Shown piece after piece: positions 10,801-21,544 of a stretch of 64,000 nt of DNA; position 1 is the stretch's first letter, and each line of letters begins with the position of its first letter. The notes under the pieces were generated by a model. It saw only the letters and a program-made list of their open reading frames with translations. It searched no databases and was not told the origin of the DNA. The DNA is from Cepaea nemoralis (taxonomy: Eukaryota; Mollusca; Gastropoda; Stylommatophora; Helicidae), in the NCBI GenBank assembly GCA_014155875.1, contig JACEFZ010003464.1:186001-250000 (forward strand). Reading direction: 5' to 3'. A program made the position numbers and the translations under genes.

Positions 10801-13354
10801 GACGTCAGCAACTGAACACATTCCTGCTCCAAGCCACGGTGGACGTCAGCAACTGAACACAGTCCTGCTTCAAGACACAGTGGACGTCAGCAACTGAACA
10901 CAGTCCTGCTTCAGGATACTGTGGACGTCAGCGACTGAACACAGACCTGCTCCAAGACACGGTGGACGTCAGCAACTGAACACAGACCTGCTCCAAGACA
11001 CGGTGGACGTCAGCAACTGAACACAGACCTGCTCCAAGTCACAGTGGACGTCAGCAACTGAACACAGACCTGCTCCAAGACGAGGTGGACGTCAGCAACT
11101 GAACACAGACCTGCTTCAAGTCACGGTGGACGTCAGCAACTGAACACAGTCCTGCTTTAGGATATTGTGGACGTCAGCAACTGAACACAGACCTGCTTCA
11201 AGACACAGTGGACGTCAGCAACTGAACACAGTCCTGCTTCAGGATACTGTGGACGTCAGCGACTGAACACAGACCTGCTCCAAGACACGGTGGACGTCAG
11301 CAACTGAACACAGACCTGCTCCAAGACACGGTGGACGTCAGCAACTGAACACAGACCTGCTCCAAGTCACAGTGGACGTCAGCAACTGAACACAGACCTG
11401 CTCCAAGACGAGGTGGACGTCAGCAACTGAACACAGACCTGCTTCAAGTCACGGTGGACGTCAGCAACTGAACACAGTCCTGCTTTAGGATATTGTGGAC
11501 GTCAGCAACTGAACACAGACCTGCTTCAAGACACAGTGGACGTCAGCAACTGAACACAGACCTGCTTCAGGATACTGTGGACGTCAGCGACTGAACACAG
11601 ACCTGCTTCAGGATACTGTGGACGTCAGCAACTGAACACAGACCTGCTCCAAGACACGGTGGACGTCAGCAACTGACCACAGTCCTGCTTCAGGGTACTG
11701 TGGACGTCAGCGACTGAACACAGACCTGCTTCAGGATACTGTGGACGTCAGCGACTGAAAACAGACCTGCTCCAAGTCACGGTGGACGTCAGCAACTGAA
11801 CACAGACCTGCTTCAAGTCACGGTGGACGTCAGCAACTGAACACAGTCCTGCTTTAGGATACTGTGGACGTCAGCAACTGAACACAGTCCTGCTTCAGGA
11901 TACTGTGGACGTCAGCGACTGAACACAGGCCTGCTTCAGGATACTGTGGACGTCAGCGAATGAACACGGACCTGCTCCAAGTCACGGTGGACGTCAGCAA
12001 CTGAACACAGACCTGCTCCAAGTCACGGTGGACGTCAGCAACTGAACACAGACCTGCTCCAAGTCACGGTGGACGTCAGCAACTAAACACAGACTTGCTC
12101 CACGTCACGGTGGACGTCAGCAACTGAACACAGTCCTGCTTCAGGATACTGTAAACGTCAGCGACTGAACACAGACCTGCTTCATGATACTGTGGACGTC
12201 AGCAACTGAACACAGACCTGCTCCAAGACACGGTGGACGTCAGCAACTGAGCACAGTCCTGCTTCAGGATACTGTGGACGTCAGCAACTGAACACAGACC
12301 TGCTCCAAGTCACGGTGGATGTCAGCAACTGAACACAGACCTGCTCCAAGTCACGGTGGACGTCAGCGACTGAACACAGACCTGCTCCAAGTCACGGTGG
12401 ACGTCAGCAACTGAACACAGACCTGCTTTAGGATACTGTGGACGTCAGCAACTGAACACAGTCCTGCTTCAAGTCACGGTGGACGTCAGCAACTGAACAC
12501 AGTCCTGCTTTAGGATACTGTGGACGTCAGCAACTGAACACAGTCCTGCTTCAGGATACTGTGGACGTCAGCGACTGAACACAGACCTGCTTCAGGATAC
12601 TGTGGACGTCAGCGAATGAACACGGACCTGCTCCAAGTCACGGTAGACGTCAGCAACTGAACACAGACCTGCTCCAAGTGACGGTGGACATCAGCGACTG
12701 AACACAGACCTGCTCCAAGTCACGGTGGACGTCAGCAACTGAACACAGTCCTGCTCCAAGACACGGTGGACGTCAGCAACTGAACACAGTCCTTCTTCAG
12801 GATACTGTGGACGTCAGCAACTGAACACAGACCTGCTTCAGGATACTGTGGACGTCAGCAACTGAACACAGACCTGCTCCAAGACACGGTGAACGTTAGC
12901 AACTGAACACAGTCCTGCTTCAGGATACTGTGGACGTCAGCGACTGAACACAGACCTGCTTCAGGATACTGTGGACGTCAGCAACTGAACACAGACCTGC
13001 TCCAAGACACGGTGGACGTCAGCAACTGAACACAGTCCTGCTTCAGGATACTGTGGACGTCAACGACTGAACACAGACCTGCTTCAGGATACTGTGGACG
13101 TCAGCAACTGAACACAGACCTGCTCCAAGACACGGTGGACGTCAGCAACTGAACAGACCTGCTCCAAGTCACAGTGGACGTCAGCGACTGAACACAGACC
13201 TGCTCCAAGACACGGTGGACGTCAGCAACTGAACACAGACCTGCCCCAAGGCACGGTGGACGTCAGCGACTGAACACAGACCTGCTCCAAGTCACGGTGG
13301 ACGTCAGCAACTGAACACAGACCTGCTCCAAGTCACGGTGGACGTCATCGAATG
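10780..13354 (+). repeat. 41-bp minisatellite (about 63 units)
   Basis: Tandem 41-bp unit beginning GACCTGCTCCAAGACACGGT and ending in CAACTGAACACA. Main variants are CTCCAAGACACGG, CTCCAAGTCACGG and CTTCAGGATACTG, arranged in blocks that themselves recur (for example 10861-11160 and 11184-11480 are nearly the same). It abuts the gene A upstream region at 13355. The first unit is continuous with the LINE relic just before it, where the coding equivalent is the GRDKNTDLL tail. Confidence 0.96.
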
Positions 13355-13571
13355 AACCAAATGTCAAATTTCTCCTCATATTAACATTACATGTCCATTG
13401 TTCAAAAAAAGCAACTTTGGTCAAATGTTTGAGAAGTAGCAACTTAAATAGTAGCAAGATTTACAAACCTATTGCAGACGAATGCCCATTTACTTATCGT
13501 TGCATACATGGGCATGTATTTGGTATTACTAGTGGTAGGACGATTTAATGTTTGCAGATTCTAAATGAAAC
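13355..13571 (+). promoter_or_regulatory. Upstream region of receptor-family copy 2
   Basis: Matches 23540-23725 of copy 3 from AACCAAATGTCAAATTTCTC onward, up to the GTAGGACGATT block before the ATG exon. Only about 217 bases of the duplicated upstream region remain here; the rest has been replaced by the 41-bp array. It lacks the SINE found at this point in copy 3. Confidence 0.6.
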
Positions 13572-13724
13572 ATGCGATTAAACAGGGTAAACGTTCTGAC
13601 CATCAGTCTGATAGTTGTACTGACTCAACATTGTAGGCTCAGATACAGTGTCCATGTATGTTAGACTGGAGGCGGCAAGTAGTAATGCTCGATATGTAAA
13701 TTTCTACAACGACACGTTTAAAAG
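13572..13724 (+). pseudogene. Receptor-like family, ATG exon copy 2, frameshifted
   Basis: Starts MRLNRVNVLTISLIVVLT, clearly the signal peptide of the family, but is 153 instead of 155 bases. A 2-base deletion just after the signal core (near 13622-13630) shifts the frame and gives a stop at the VRL position. The second half in the original frame (VSMYVRLEA, YVNFYNDTFK) is intact and the donor (AAAAG|GTATAT) is weaker than in copies 1 and 3. It is the closest ATG exon to gene A (863 bases). Either gene A is dead, uses copy 1, or this is an assembly error. Confidence 0.75.
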
Positions 13725-13849
13725 GTATATACTTTACTGACTCCGCAATGAATCGATGTTGTGTCTGTTTCTATATGATGCATGTCGTGTGTTAACAGAA
13801 GCCAACATATCCGTCGATGAAATGTGTTTTTACAGAAAACTTTAGCGAA

Positions 13850-14215
13850 TTTCAGGACGTAAGGCACAAATAAAAGGTTGCAAGACATCTTCCTGGCATG
13901 TTTGGCTGCATCTCGTCAGAAGCTACTGCTGATTAGTATGCCGCAAATGATTGCTAAAAGATACCGATGCACTAGCAATTTTGTGCAGCCAGAAAGACTT
14001 CGTTTTAAATCTGTAATTACCGAGGCAATAAATGATCTACATTCCAACGATTACCTGTGATTATGTGATTTAAGGATTTCAAACAAAGCATTATTCATTT
14101 ATTCACTTCATATAATACATAAATGCAGTATGCACCTGACGAGATGCAGCGAAATATGTCTGGCAATAAATCGTGGAACTTTTTGTTTGTGGCTTCTGTG
14201 TTTAAATGGATAATG
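13850..14215. mobile_element. MITE-like inverted-repeat element in gene A intron
   Basis: Left arm (13860-13919) and right arm (14136-14215) are imperfect inverted repeats of at least 45 bases; CTGCATCTCGTCAG on the left is the reverse complement of CTGACGAGATGCAG on the right. The same arrangement is at 24320-24648, and the left arm alone at 6186, so insertion came before the triplication. No transposase; size fits a non-autonomous DNA transposon. Confidence 0.72.
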
Positions 14216-14352
14216 ATGTTCTAGTAAAACCTGCAAAGATGAGTAATGTTCCACTTTAACTTGAATAGATGAGTAATGTTCCAATTTAACCAGCAAATAT
14301 TGGTAGTGTTCTGGTTGGAGAAGCAAACGTTGATAATGTTCTAGCGGCTTGG
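14216..14352 (+). repeat. Ancestral seed of the 30-bp minisatellite
   Basis: About 4.5 diverged head-to-tail units of 30-31 bases, each with the core GTAATGTTC(C/T)A(C/A)TTTAAC or a decayed form, spaced at 14247, 14277, 14308 and 14338. It holds the same place in the intron, right after the MITE, as the 19.5-kb array in gene B. Confidence 0.78.
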
Positions 14353-14587
14353 TACTTCGGAAAACCGCCTACTTCAATCTTAGTCAGAGAAGCAAGACAT
14401 CGTCCACCCTTTGACAACCTGCATATCAATGCATCAGACGTTAGTGTTACCTAAGACTTAAGTATTAACAAGCATATTGAATTTACTATCTTAAGATGTA
14501 TTTATGTGTGTGCACGTTGTTATTTTTTTATATGTAGAATCTAATACGTATTCAATGGTTTATGCACATTTTCTCACTTATCTGCAG

Positions 14588-15605
14588 ATTGTACGACTGT
14601 ATGACGGATACAGATAATGGACAGTGCAACATACGAATCATATATGAGAGTTCTGGAAGACCACTTCAAGGGTACAACTGGAAGGCCACAAGTGTCACGC
14701 CTCTTCGGTCAGCTCATTTGGATCGGAGCTATTTCACTTGTCTATATGACCAGCGTACAGATGCACTCCAGTGTACAAGATATAACACAAGTCAGTGTGC
14801 CAAAGATAGGTGTGATTCTTTCCGTCTTCAAGGCTCCTCGATCTGTGACAATCAATGTGTACATTTAATGTGGGCGTATTCAGATGAAAAACTTTTACTA
14901 AATAGTACGACAGACAGATTTGAATATTGTGACCAGATGTGTACAACTACAACTGTGTACATTTCAACTGTAAACAGCACAGAACACATCTCTCTCCCAA
15001 GCGTGACATCCAGGCTATCATCAGAACAAACATCAGACGCTACAACGAACTCTTCCAGTGCTGCAGTTATCGCCAACACCGGTTCTAGGAACAGCTCTGA
15101 CACCCAACTCCCTATCATTATTGGAGTAGTCTGTAGCCTGGTTGTCATAATTATTGTTATTATTGTTGTTGGCATTATGTACAGACGAAGGAAACTGAAC
15201 AAGAGGCACGCTAGCCCCGGTCTTAGACCATCTCATAGAGACGCTAACTATAGACCATCTCATACAGACGCTAACTACAGACCATCTCATACAGACGCTA
15301 ACTACAGACCATCTCATACAGATGCTAACTACAATGGAGGTCTGGCTGCCCAACCTAGTATAGCCCCAAGTACTATGTCAGACATACCGGCTGTGGCTAC
15401 ATTGCCACATTCTGGTCATTTGAGTGCAACAAGCCCCGAGTCAGATGCTGGCTACTATACCTTAGACGAGGATTATGAACGAAGAAGATACGAGAACGTA
15501 CTGTCTTCAGGAACCTCTCACATTTACGAGGGAGATACTCTAATCCGCTCACCTGAGTTAAATGATTACCAGAATGTGCTCAGTTCTTCATCTCAGTTCT
15601 ATTAG
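14588..15605 (+). CDS. Gene A, large exon: single-pass receptor-like protein
   Basis: Acceptor CTTATCTGCAG|ATTG; the first base completes an Arg codon with the upstream exon. It encodes 338 further residues, so with an upstream ATG exon the protein is about 390 residues. In order: ten-cysteine ectodomain (about 56-170, from LYDC to QMC), Ser/Thr-rich stalk with N-glycosylation sites, a membrane segment (LPIIIGVVCSLVVIIIVIIV, about 226-249) followed by the stop-transfer YRRRK, four nine-residue repeats of the NYRPSHTDA type, and a tail with GYYTL, RRYENVL, IYEG and NDYQNVL. YENV and YQNV fit the YxN type of SH2-binding site. I do not recognise the ectodomain. An ATG at 14562 lies within the presumed intron end and would give no signal peptide, so splicing is the better model. 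Surface receptor or adhesion role is inference. Confidence 0.85.
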
Positions 15606-16412
15606 ATTCACGGCCGAGTTGCTAGGATTCTCAAATAGCTTCTACTCGTAGAGGAGTCCCATTTCCTTGACACCGAAAGCGAGAATTCAAAAGACAAAAC
15701 CACAGCAAGACATAAAAAAGAACTAACCCCATGTGGTGGTTGGGGGAGGGGGAGGTGGAGAAAAGGGGATTGTATCACCAAGGATGTGAGCATGGTTGAT
15801 GTAATCAATGTTAATTCAGCACTAGAATGTATATTCCAGGTTTGGGAAAGACGCCACTGTCAGAGACAACCTCTACGACATGTCGCTTCAACCACACGGG
15901 ATCCTGGATTCAGGAAAGTCTCCATTAGATGTCACGCCAATGAATTATTGTAGACAATGACGCAGAAGTAGTCAGTACTATTGATTAGTTAACAATATAA
16001 ACTAATGATAGCAATTTTGCGCTCACAGCGGAGAGTTGAGTCATATCAAGAACCGATATCACAGCAGTCTGGGCATTCTCATACGCTATGGAGGGGTTAC
16101 AATTCAGCTAACGATTTGTGCTCTTGAGAGATATGTGCTCTTAAGAGATATAACTCCATCTCTGGTCCCCGTCTTGAGTTGTTATGCTTTTTTTTTTCTT
16201 GAAACAATGAAATAACAATTGTCTGTTCCAGTAGTATAATTAGTATCTTATATTGTTTTAATATATGAAAATGATTCACCACATGTTTCAATAGATGCTA
16301 TGTAGAATTAGCATTTCATGTGGTGATAACAGTTTACAGTCAATAAAGAGTTAACGTCTATCATGCCGCGTTAACATATACAATATACTCTAAAGACGAA
16401 CAATAAATGATT
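15606..16412 (+). other. Gene A 3' flank with possible polyadenylation signals
   Basis: AATAAA occurs at 16342-16347 and 16402-16407, roughly 740 and 800 bases after the stop. The tract also holds AATTAGCATTTCATG/GTTAAC-type words resembling the gene B 3' flank (47400-47640), which suggests a shared 3' region. No second gene is seen. Confidence 0.4.
16040..16090 (-). mobile_element. LINE 3' end fragment (RNase H family)
   Basis: AAGAACCGATATCACAGCAG and the following GGGCATTC match the extreme 3' coding end of the RNase H LINE at 8198-8230. Only about 50 bases remain. Confidence 0.5.
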
Positions 16413-16435
16413 ACTTAAATACACATTACACAGTT

Positions 16436-16640
16436 CAATGGCTAAATATTCAGCTAAACTACGATCCATCTATTCAGTTCATATATAATTTAACTATGAA
16501 ACATGCATCTAGCGAGTTGCAGCGAAAATATGCCTATCAATAAATACTGCAACCTTTTGTTTGTGTGCTGACATATGTAGGGATCAATGGTGTGTTTCAA
16601 CATCATTCATCTTGTAAAGTTAGCATCTTTTACGTTGTGT
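16436..16640. repeat. Interspersed repeat containing a MITE right arm
   Basis: Matches 59930-60108 over its length (shared CAGCTAAACTACGAT, GAGTTGCAG, GGATCAA/GTGATCAA and CATTCATCTTG blocks). Its middle contains the AATA(T/A)GCC(T)ATCAATAAAT-type right arm of the intronic MITE. Confidence 0.6.
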
Positions 16641-16644
16641 TAAA

Positions 16645-17265
16645 GTATCTGTGTGTATAGTGTGTGGGTGGGGGATGTGTGTGTGTGATGGGGGGATATG
16701 TGTGTGGGTCGGAATGTGTATGTGGGTCGGAATGTGTGTGCGGAGGAATGTGTGGATGGGGAGTGTATGTGTGGATTGTGGCTGTTTGTGTGGTTTGTGG
16801 GTGTGTGTGTGGTTGAGAGAAGTTTGAGTGAGTGTGAAATGTATCGATGGGTGGGCAAATGTGTGTTTGGGGATGTGTGTGTGGATGGGAAGTTGTGTAG
16901 GTATGGGTGGGTGATGTGTGAGTGGGAGAGGGATGTGTGTGGGTTGGTGCGGGATGTATGTATGGGTTGTTGCGGGATGTGTGCACGGGAGGGTTATGTG
17001 TGTGTGGTTGGGGGGAGGGGTGTGGGAGGGTTAGTGGAGCATGTGCGTATGGGTGAGTGTGTTGGTTGTGGTATGTGTGAGTGGGTTGGGAGATTCGGTG
17101 CGACATGACTGGGTTTGTGGGGGGGGGGGGGGTGTTGAGTAGGTGGAGGAATGTGTGGTGGGTGGGGATTGTGTGGGTATGGGTGGGTGATGTGTGAGTG
17201 GGTGAGGAATTATTGTGGGTTGGTACGGGATGTTTGTTGGGGATGGGGGATGTGTCACATAATAT
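16645..17265. repeat. G/T-rich low-complexity tract
   Basis: Degenerate TGTGTGGG, GATGTGTG and GGGTGG words, with a poly-G run near 17118-17132. Long His/Pro/Thr-rich minus-strand and Gly/Val/Cys-rich plus-strand open stretches are products of this composition. Confidence 0.9.
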
Positions 17266-17344
17266 GATAATATGCATTGTTTATGTTTACAACATTCATT
17301 TGACAATGTTTTTATTTCCTATGTGAATGCATTATGCACTGTTG

Positions 17345-17446
17345 ATGAACGAAAGATGAGTGATTGGAAGGGCCGAATGAAAGACGGGCCTACGTGCCCA
17401 ATTTGTAACCCTTTTAAAAATAAATAAAATAAATAAATAAATAAAG
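17345..17446 (+). mobile_element. Possible retroelement 3' end with (AAAT)n tail
   Basis: A GC-richer segment (GGGCCGAATGAAAGACGGGC) is followed within 60 bases by AAATAAATAAAT repeats, the look of a retroelement 3' end. No other copy is in the window, so this is weak. Confidence 0.35.
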
Positions 17447-17540
17447 TGTTAACATCTTACAGTGGTGAACGACATTTCTCAACACCATACATGATAAAGT
17501 GTTTTAAGATAATTTGTGTAGTGCTAAATAAAGCTTCCAC

Positions 17541-17893
17541 ATTGGGTGTGAACGGACGCGCAAACCTTGGGTGCGAACGGACGCGCAAACCTTGGGTGTG
17601 AACGGACGCGCAAACCTTGGGTGTGAACGGACGCGCAAACCTTGGGTGTGAACGGACGCGCAAACCTTGGGTGTGAACGGACGCGGCTGTACATGGGCTA
17701 TGAGCAGATGTGGCTATCCTTTGGTACGAACGGGCGCAGCCATACATGTGTGCGAACGGACGCAACTATGCATGGGTATCAATGAACGCAGCCATACATG
17801 GGTATGAACAGACGATGCTATCCTTGGGTATGAACGGACGCAGCTATACATGAGTAAGAACGGAAGCAGTATCTTTGGGTATGAACGGACGAA
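17541..17893 (+). repeat. 25-bp minisatellite, about 14 units
   Basis: Six near-identical units of GTGAACGGACGCGCAAACCT plus TGGGT, then diverged units (GAACGGACGCAGCCATACAT type). A two-unit relic of the same family is at 50555-50612. Confidence 0.92.
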
Positions 17894-17959
17894 GCTGTCT
17901 TCGGCGCTAATCAACATGTGCACATGGCTGATTTGCCAATCTTGAATTGTGTATACATG

Positions 17960-18300
17960 GGGCTGCATAATCTATTGTGTCCTGTTCTGGTATGTCCATA
18001 AGGTGGTAGTCGTCTTGAGCAGATTTTTGTGGCTTTCTGACAGATTTGATAATTCTTTTATTTTGGTGGTATGTAACGGGTCATCATATTGTTCTACTGC
18101 TCCTTCCTCAGTTAACCGATCAGCTTTCTCGTGTCCGGGTACTCCACAGTGAGATGGTATCCACTGTAAGGTGACCTTATACTGACTGCATAGTTTAGAA
18201 TGTAGTGTCCGCTGTAGTGTCCGCACTACTGGCAGTTACCTTCACTCAAAACACCTGAAGAACTGATTTTACAGCAATGGCAAAAGCTCTCGTTGGAGCT
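17960..18300 (-). mobile_element. LINE RNase H fragment, second family
   Basis: Minus-strand VTLQWIPSHCGVPGHEKADRL is the C-terminal RNase H motif (His and Asp of the active site). It differs from the domain at 8.4 kb (SPGHAGV), so it is another LINE family. The upstream half of the domain is decayed. Confidence 0.8.
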
Positions 18301-19188
18301 GAGAAATAAGTCGCAGTCTGTTGGCTGCACAGTTGACAATATGATCCTCATACTGTGGTTGAGGAGATGGAGACATTGAAATTCCAGAAGAATAAAGAAG
18401 TGTTTTGATTAATGAAAAACACCGGAACTTTTCCAAACAGCTGTACCAATACGAAATATTGGCAATACACTGAAATCATTTAACACATACAGACGTTGTT
18501 TAACAAATCCAAATTAACTTAATACGCTCGGTTTAAAAAATGCAAAATATTTAACACATATAAAGGACTCATTAAGCATAGACTTATTTGCGAAATACAC
18601 GAAATAAAATATGAGCGCGCATGTTCACATATAGAAACAATTGGTTTAACGAATACAAAAAACTGTTGAGCAAATATAATGAATACATTTCAACATACAT
18701 GATGCAAATTTGTGAGAAAATGTAGTGACGTAAAGAATAAAAAGAACAAAGTATTTTACAAAACTTTACAAATAATATTATACAGTTTTAAGAGTGAATG
18801 GGTAATGAAAATTGTCAACTTGTAGCAATGTATATTTATGAAGTATTTAAGCAAAAGATGTCACTATGGTAGAAAATCGGAGGTATTTAACTAATGGAGG
18901 ACAGTTCTTATAATAACATGGACTCAGGAAGACTGACAACTATACAGAATCTGACCATCGGAGAATCACCTATCATAATTTGACCCTCGGAGAATCACCA
19001 TTATAAGTACCCTGCCATCTGGCGTAGGCGTTCATGTCTCTCCACAGATCGTGGTCTTTGGTTTTCTGGATCAGCTCTCCTGGTGCTATTCCTCCACGCC
19101 ACCGTCTCAATCAACATATATTTTGGCAGCGGCCTTATACGTGTATTGAAGCACACAGAATCATAAACAGCTCATAAACATTGGTTTG
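18301..19188. other. AT-rich, no assignable gene
   Basis: Several diverged AACACATA/TAAAC words suggest old degenerate repeats (18470-18700), but no clear unit, coding frame or RNA gene is visible. Confidence 0.5.
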
Positions 19189-19189
19189 A

Positions 19190-19345
19190 CAAAACTGGAA
19201 AGAACAGTGATGGAAGGCGTGGTTTCTGAGAGAAGAGGCAGTTGTTGATCAGCACGAGGATGGACACAGCGCGTTGAAGATAACCTGAGCATAGATGAGA
19301 CGGGAAACTTGCAGACAATCTTTCCGGTGAGCTGTTATGAGAGAG
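19190..19345 (+). mobile_element. RTE-like LINE 3' end fragment
   Basis: ACAGTGATGGAAGGCGTGGT starts a decayed copy of the LINE tail also seen at 63180-63245 (ACAGTGAAGGAAGGCGTGGT) and, on the minus strand, at 48050-48280 (LERTIMEGYMPGKRGRGRP). Confidence 0.62.
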
Positions 19346-19556
19346 ACATCATAAACAGGATCAGCTATATAGTGGTGGTGATGTTTAGGTGATGGCTAGT
19401 TATTCCTGCATTCATTCTTAAACTGTTCCTGGTCTGGTTATACAACAGTTGTTTCTGAGTTGTTTCCGAGGATCAATTATACGCCAATGGGTAAGTTGGA
19501 GCTGGAAGGTAATTCAGACGTTTTTGCAGGTAGATCATGTTATGTAGGAATACGAT

Positions 19557-19795
19557 AAAGTCGCTTAAAAGTCGACAGTGTCGACTTCATTGCACCGGGT
19601 TTTATCCCATATGGCTCGGTTTCTTTCCGTAGCGCGGAAAGCGTCGCACAAGGCACGAACTCTGTAGCTCTAGCGACGACCCACAGGAGTCTCTGAAAAT
19701 TTTCACTCGTGAACCGAAGGACACGGCCCGGAATCGAACTCACAACCTTCAGAGGCCCTAGTCAAACGGCTTGACCAATTCGCCACGGAGACACA
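19557..19795 (-). mobile_element. tRNA-headed SINE, family 2
   Basis: On the minus strand the element starts with a tRNA-like head: A box TGGCGAATTGGTC and B box GAGTTCGATTCC, about 30 bases apart. A body with GTTCACGAGTGAAAATTTTC and GGGATAAAACCCGG follows. A body fragment is at 6935-7065. Confidence 0.82.
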
Positions 19796-19799
19796 GAGA

Positions 19800-21540
19800 T
19801 ACGATATAGTAATGTCAACAAATGATGTCTTGTAGGGTTAAAGTGTTAGCAAATCTAATTAAGTACATTACACGTAATCAGTGGATGCACGCAGACAGGG
19901 TTAAATCAATGGACTCGGGGAGGATTGCTACGTTCAAAGGCAAATTATTGTTTTAAAACTGGAAGCTAGCCCCAAAGCATGCACTGGTGCGCAAGTTAGT
20001 GTAGTTGACAGGGAACTGCGTTGATAATGTGAGCGCGATTGGAAGAGAGTTCGACGCCTGCGCTCGTCGACCGCCAAGTGAGGAAAAAGCCTGGCCAACT
20101 ACCCATCCGTACATCCCGGCCCATAACATGCAATGATCCTATCTGATGACAAACGCAAACTAGCTTTTGCTTCGGGACGTCTGTTTTAAACATACATCAA
20201 CACCTTCGTCATTGGCACCTTTCCGTCTTGACAGACGATAGTTTGGTACATTGTGCTTCAAAAAGGCTTAATAACTACGACCCATGGCGGTAGCGAGTGT
20301 GGCTGGTAAGGCCAATTCGGGATGTAAATAACCAGAGATGGAGTCATTGCCTCTCCATAACACAAAGCCTGGGCTAAAATATAGAGACCAGTGTTGCCCT
20401 TGCAGCATGGTCCCCCTCTCTATCTGCCTTGTTCACTCCAGAGGACAGGTAACACGTTTACATCTGGAACAAGACAGGCTTCCGAAGATGCCGGATCTTA
20501 CTGTCCGCCTGTCGGAGCTTCGATCCTAGACCAGCTGCCAACCAAGGTTTAGGGCCTGGTCTGCCCTGCCCTGACATTTTGTCTTTAGGTTGCATTTCCT
20601 CGCACCAGGATACGGCTTGTATCCTCCCAATTGCGCTCTTCCACCCGAATCAGTTGTGAAGCCATCACCACTTCAGCTTTATTGGTAAGACCTCACATTC
20701 TATCCCACGACATATGAAGTTTGGTGGCCAGTTTCCTTCATCGTCGCTCTCCTCCCTCTCGCCTTAAATATTTAAGGCAGACATTCGTAAAATTGTTCGG
20801 TACCTATTTATGAGGCTGTGTCGAAATAAGAGTATATAAATTTAAAAAAAACACAGATCTCTTATCTGTTGGGATTGAGACAGGGCCATTGTTTTGGCAA
20901 GCAAGCGCTCTAAACATTATGTTCAGACGAACCCAAAATGCACAGCTGCAATGTTTGAGAAATCGTGAATGTGCAGCTAACATGTTCAACTGCTCCTTAA
21001 CAACTAAGTGAATATGAAATATACAGTTAGCTGGTCACTTAATCCTGAAACGCCCCTTGACATCTTACATTGGTTGAAATATACTGTTGGCATGGTCAGA
21101 CAATAAAACGTATGGATTACATTGTTCATATATCGAAAAATTAGTTTCGAAAATGTTTAAGATGAGAAACGTATAGTTACATTGTTCAGGAGATTAAAAC
21201 GGGTACAGTTACATTGTTTACGAGATAAAAGAAAAAACTACGACAGAAAGTTATTATGTTACAAGAATAATTTTATTTTGCTTGGGAGAGTATGTATAAG
21301 GGAAAATATTTCACGACACAAACTAGCTCTTAAGTACTACCCCATGTTGAAGGTCGAGAGGATCGATCAGTCTGATGATTCAGTATTGAAACATAAGTCA
21401 AGGAGAGTATGAATAGTAGAAATATTTCAAAAGAAACACCCTTTGTCTCCTGTTAAGAAAACATCCAAGACTGAGGACTCCGCTGTGTAAGGCAGATAAC
21501 AGTCATAGTAGCCATTGTTTGGCATATGCATATGAATGAC
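19800..21540. other. No assignable gene
   Basis: A B-box-like GAGAGTTCGACGCC at about 20047 hints at another SINE head (roughly 19985-20200), but no convincing A box or second copy was found. The remainder (Pro/Ser-rich 20340-20530, AT-rich 20800-21540) shows no recognisable domain. Confidence 0.45.
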
Positions 21541-21544
21541 ATTG

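Noticed and set aside
10780..13354. CRISPR-like array
   Set aside because: Units are head-to-tail with no unique spacers, and the DNA is animal. It is a minisatellite.
14562..14587. ATG at 14562 as the start of gene A
   Set aside because: It would put MHIFSLIC in front without a proper signal peptide. The TCTGCAG acceptor at 14587, homology break with gene B just before it, and phase-matched ATG exons favour splicing.
16630..17277. A 215-codon His/Pro/Thr-rich minus-strand frame
   Set aside because: Product of low-complexity G/T-rich DNA; several frames are open on both strands and no signal or domain is present.
19985..20200. A fifth SINE with GAGTTCGACGCC as B box
   Set aside because: No convincing A box at the right distance, no second copy and no target duplication seen.
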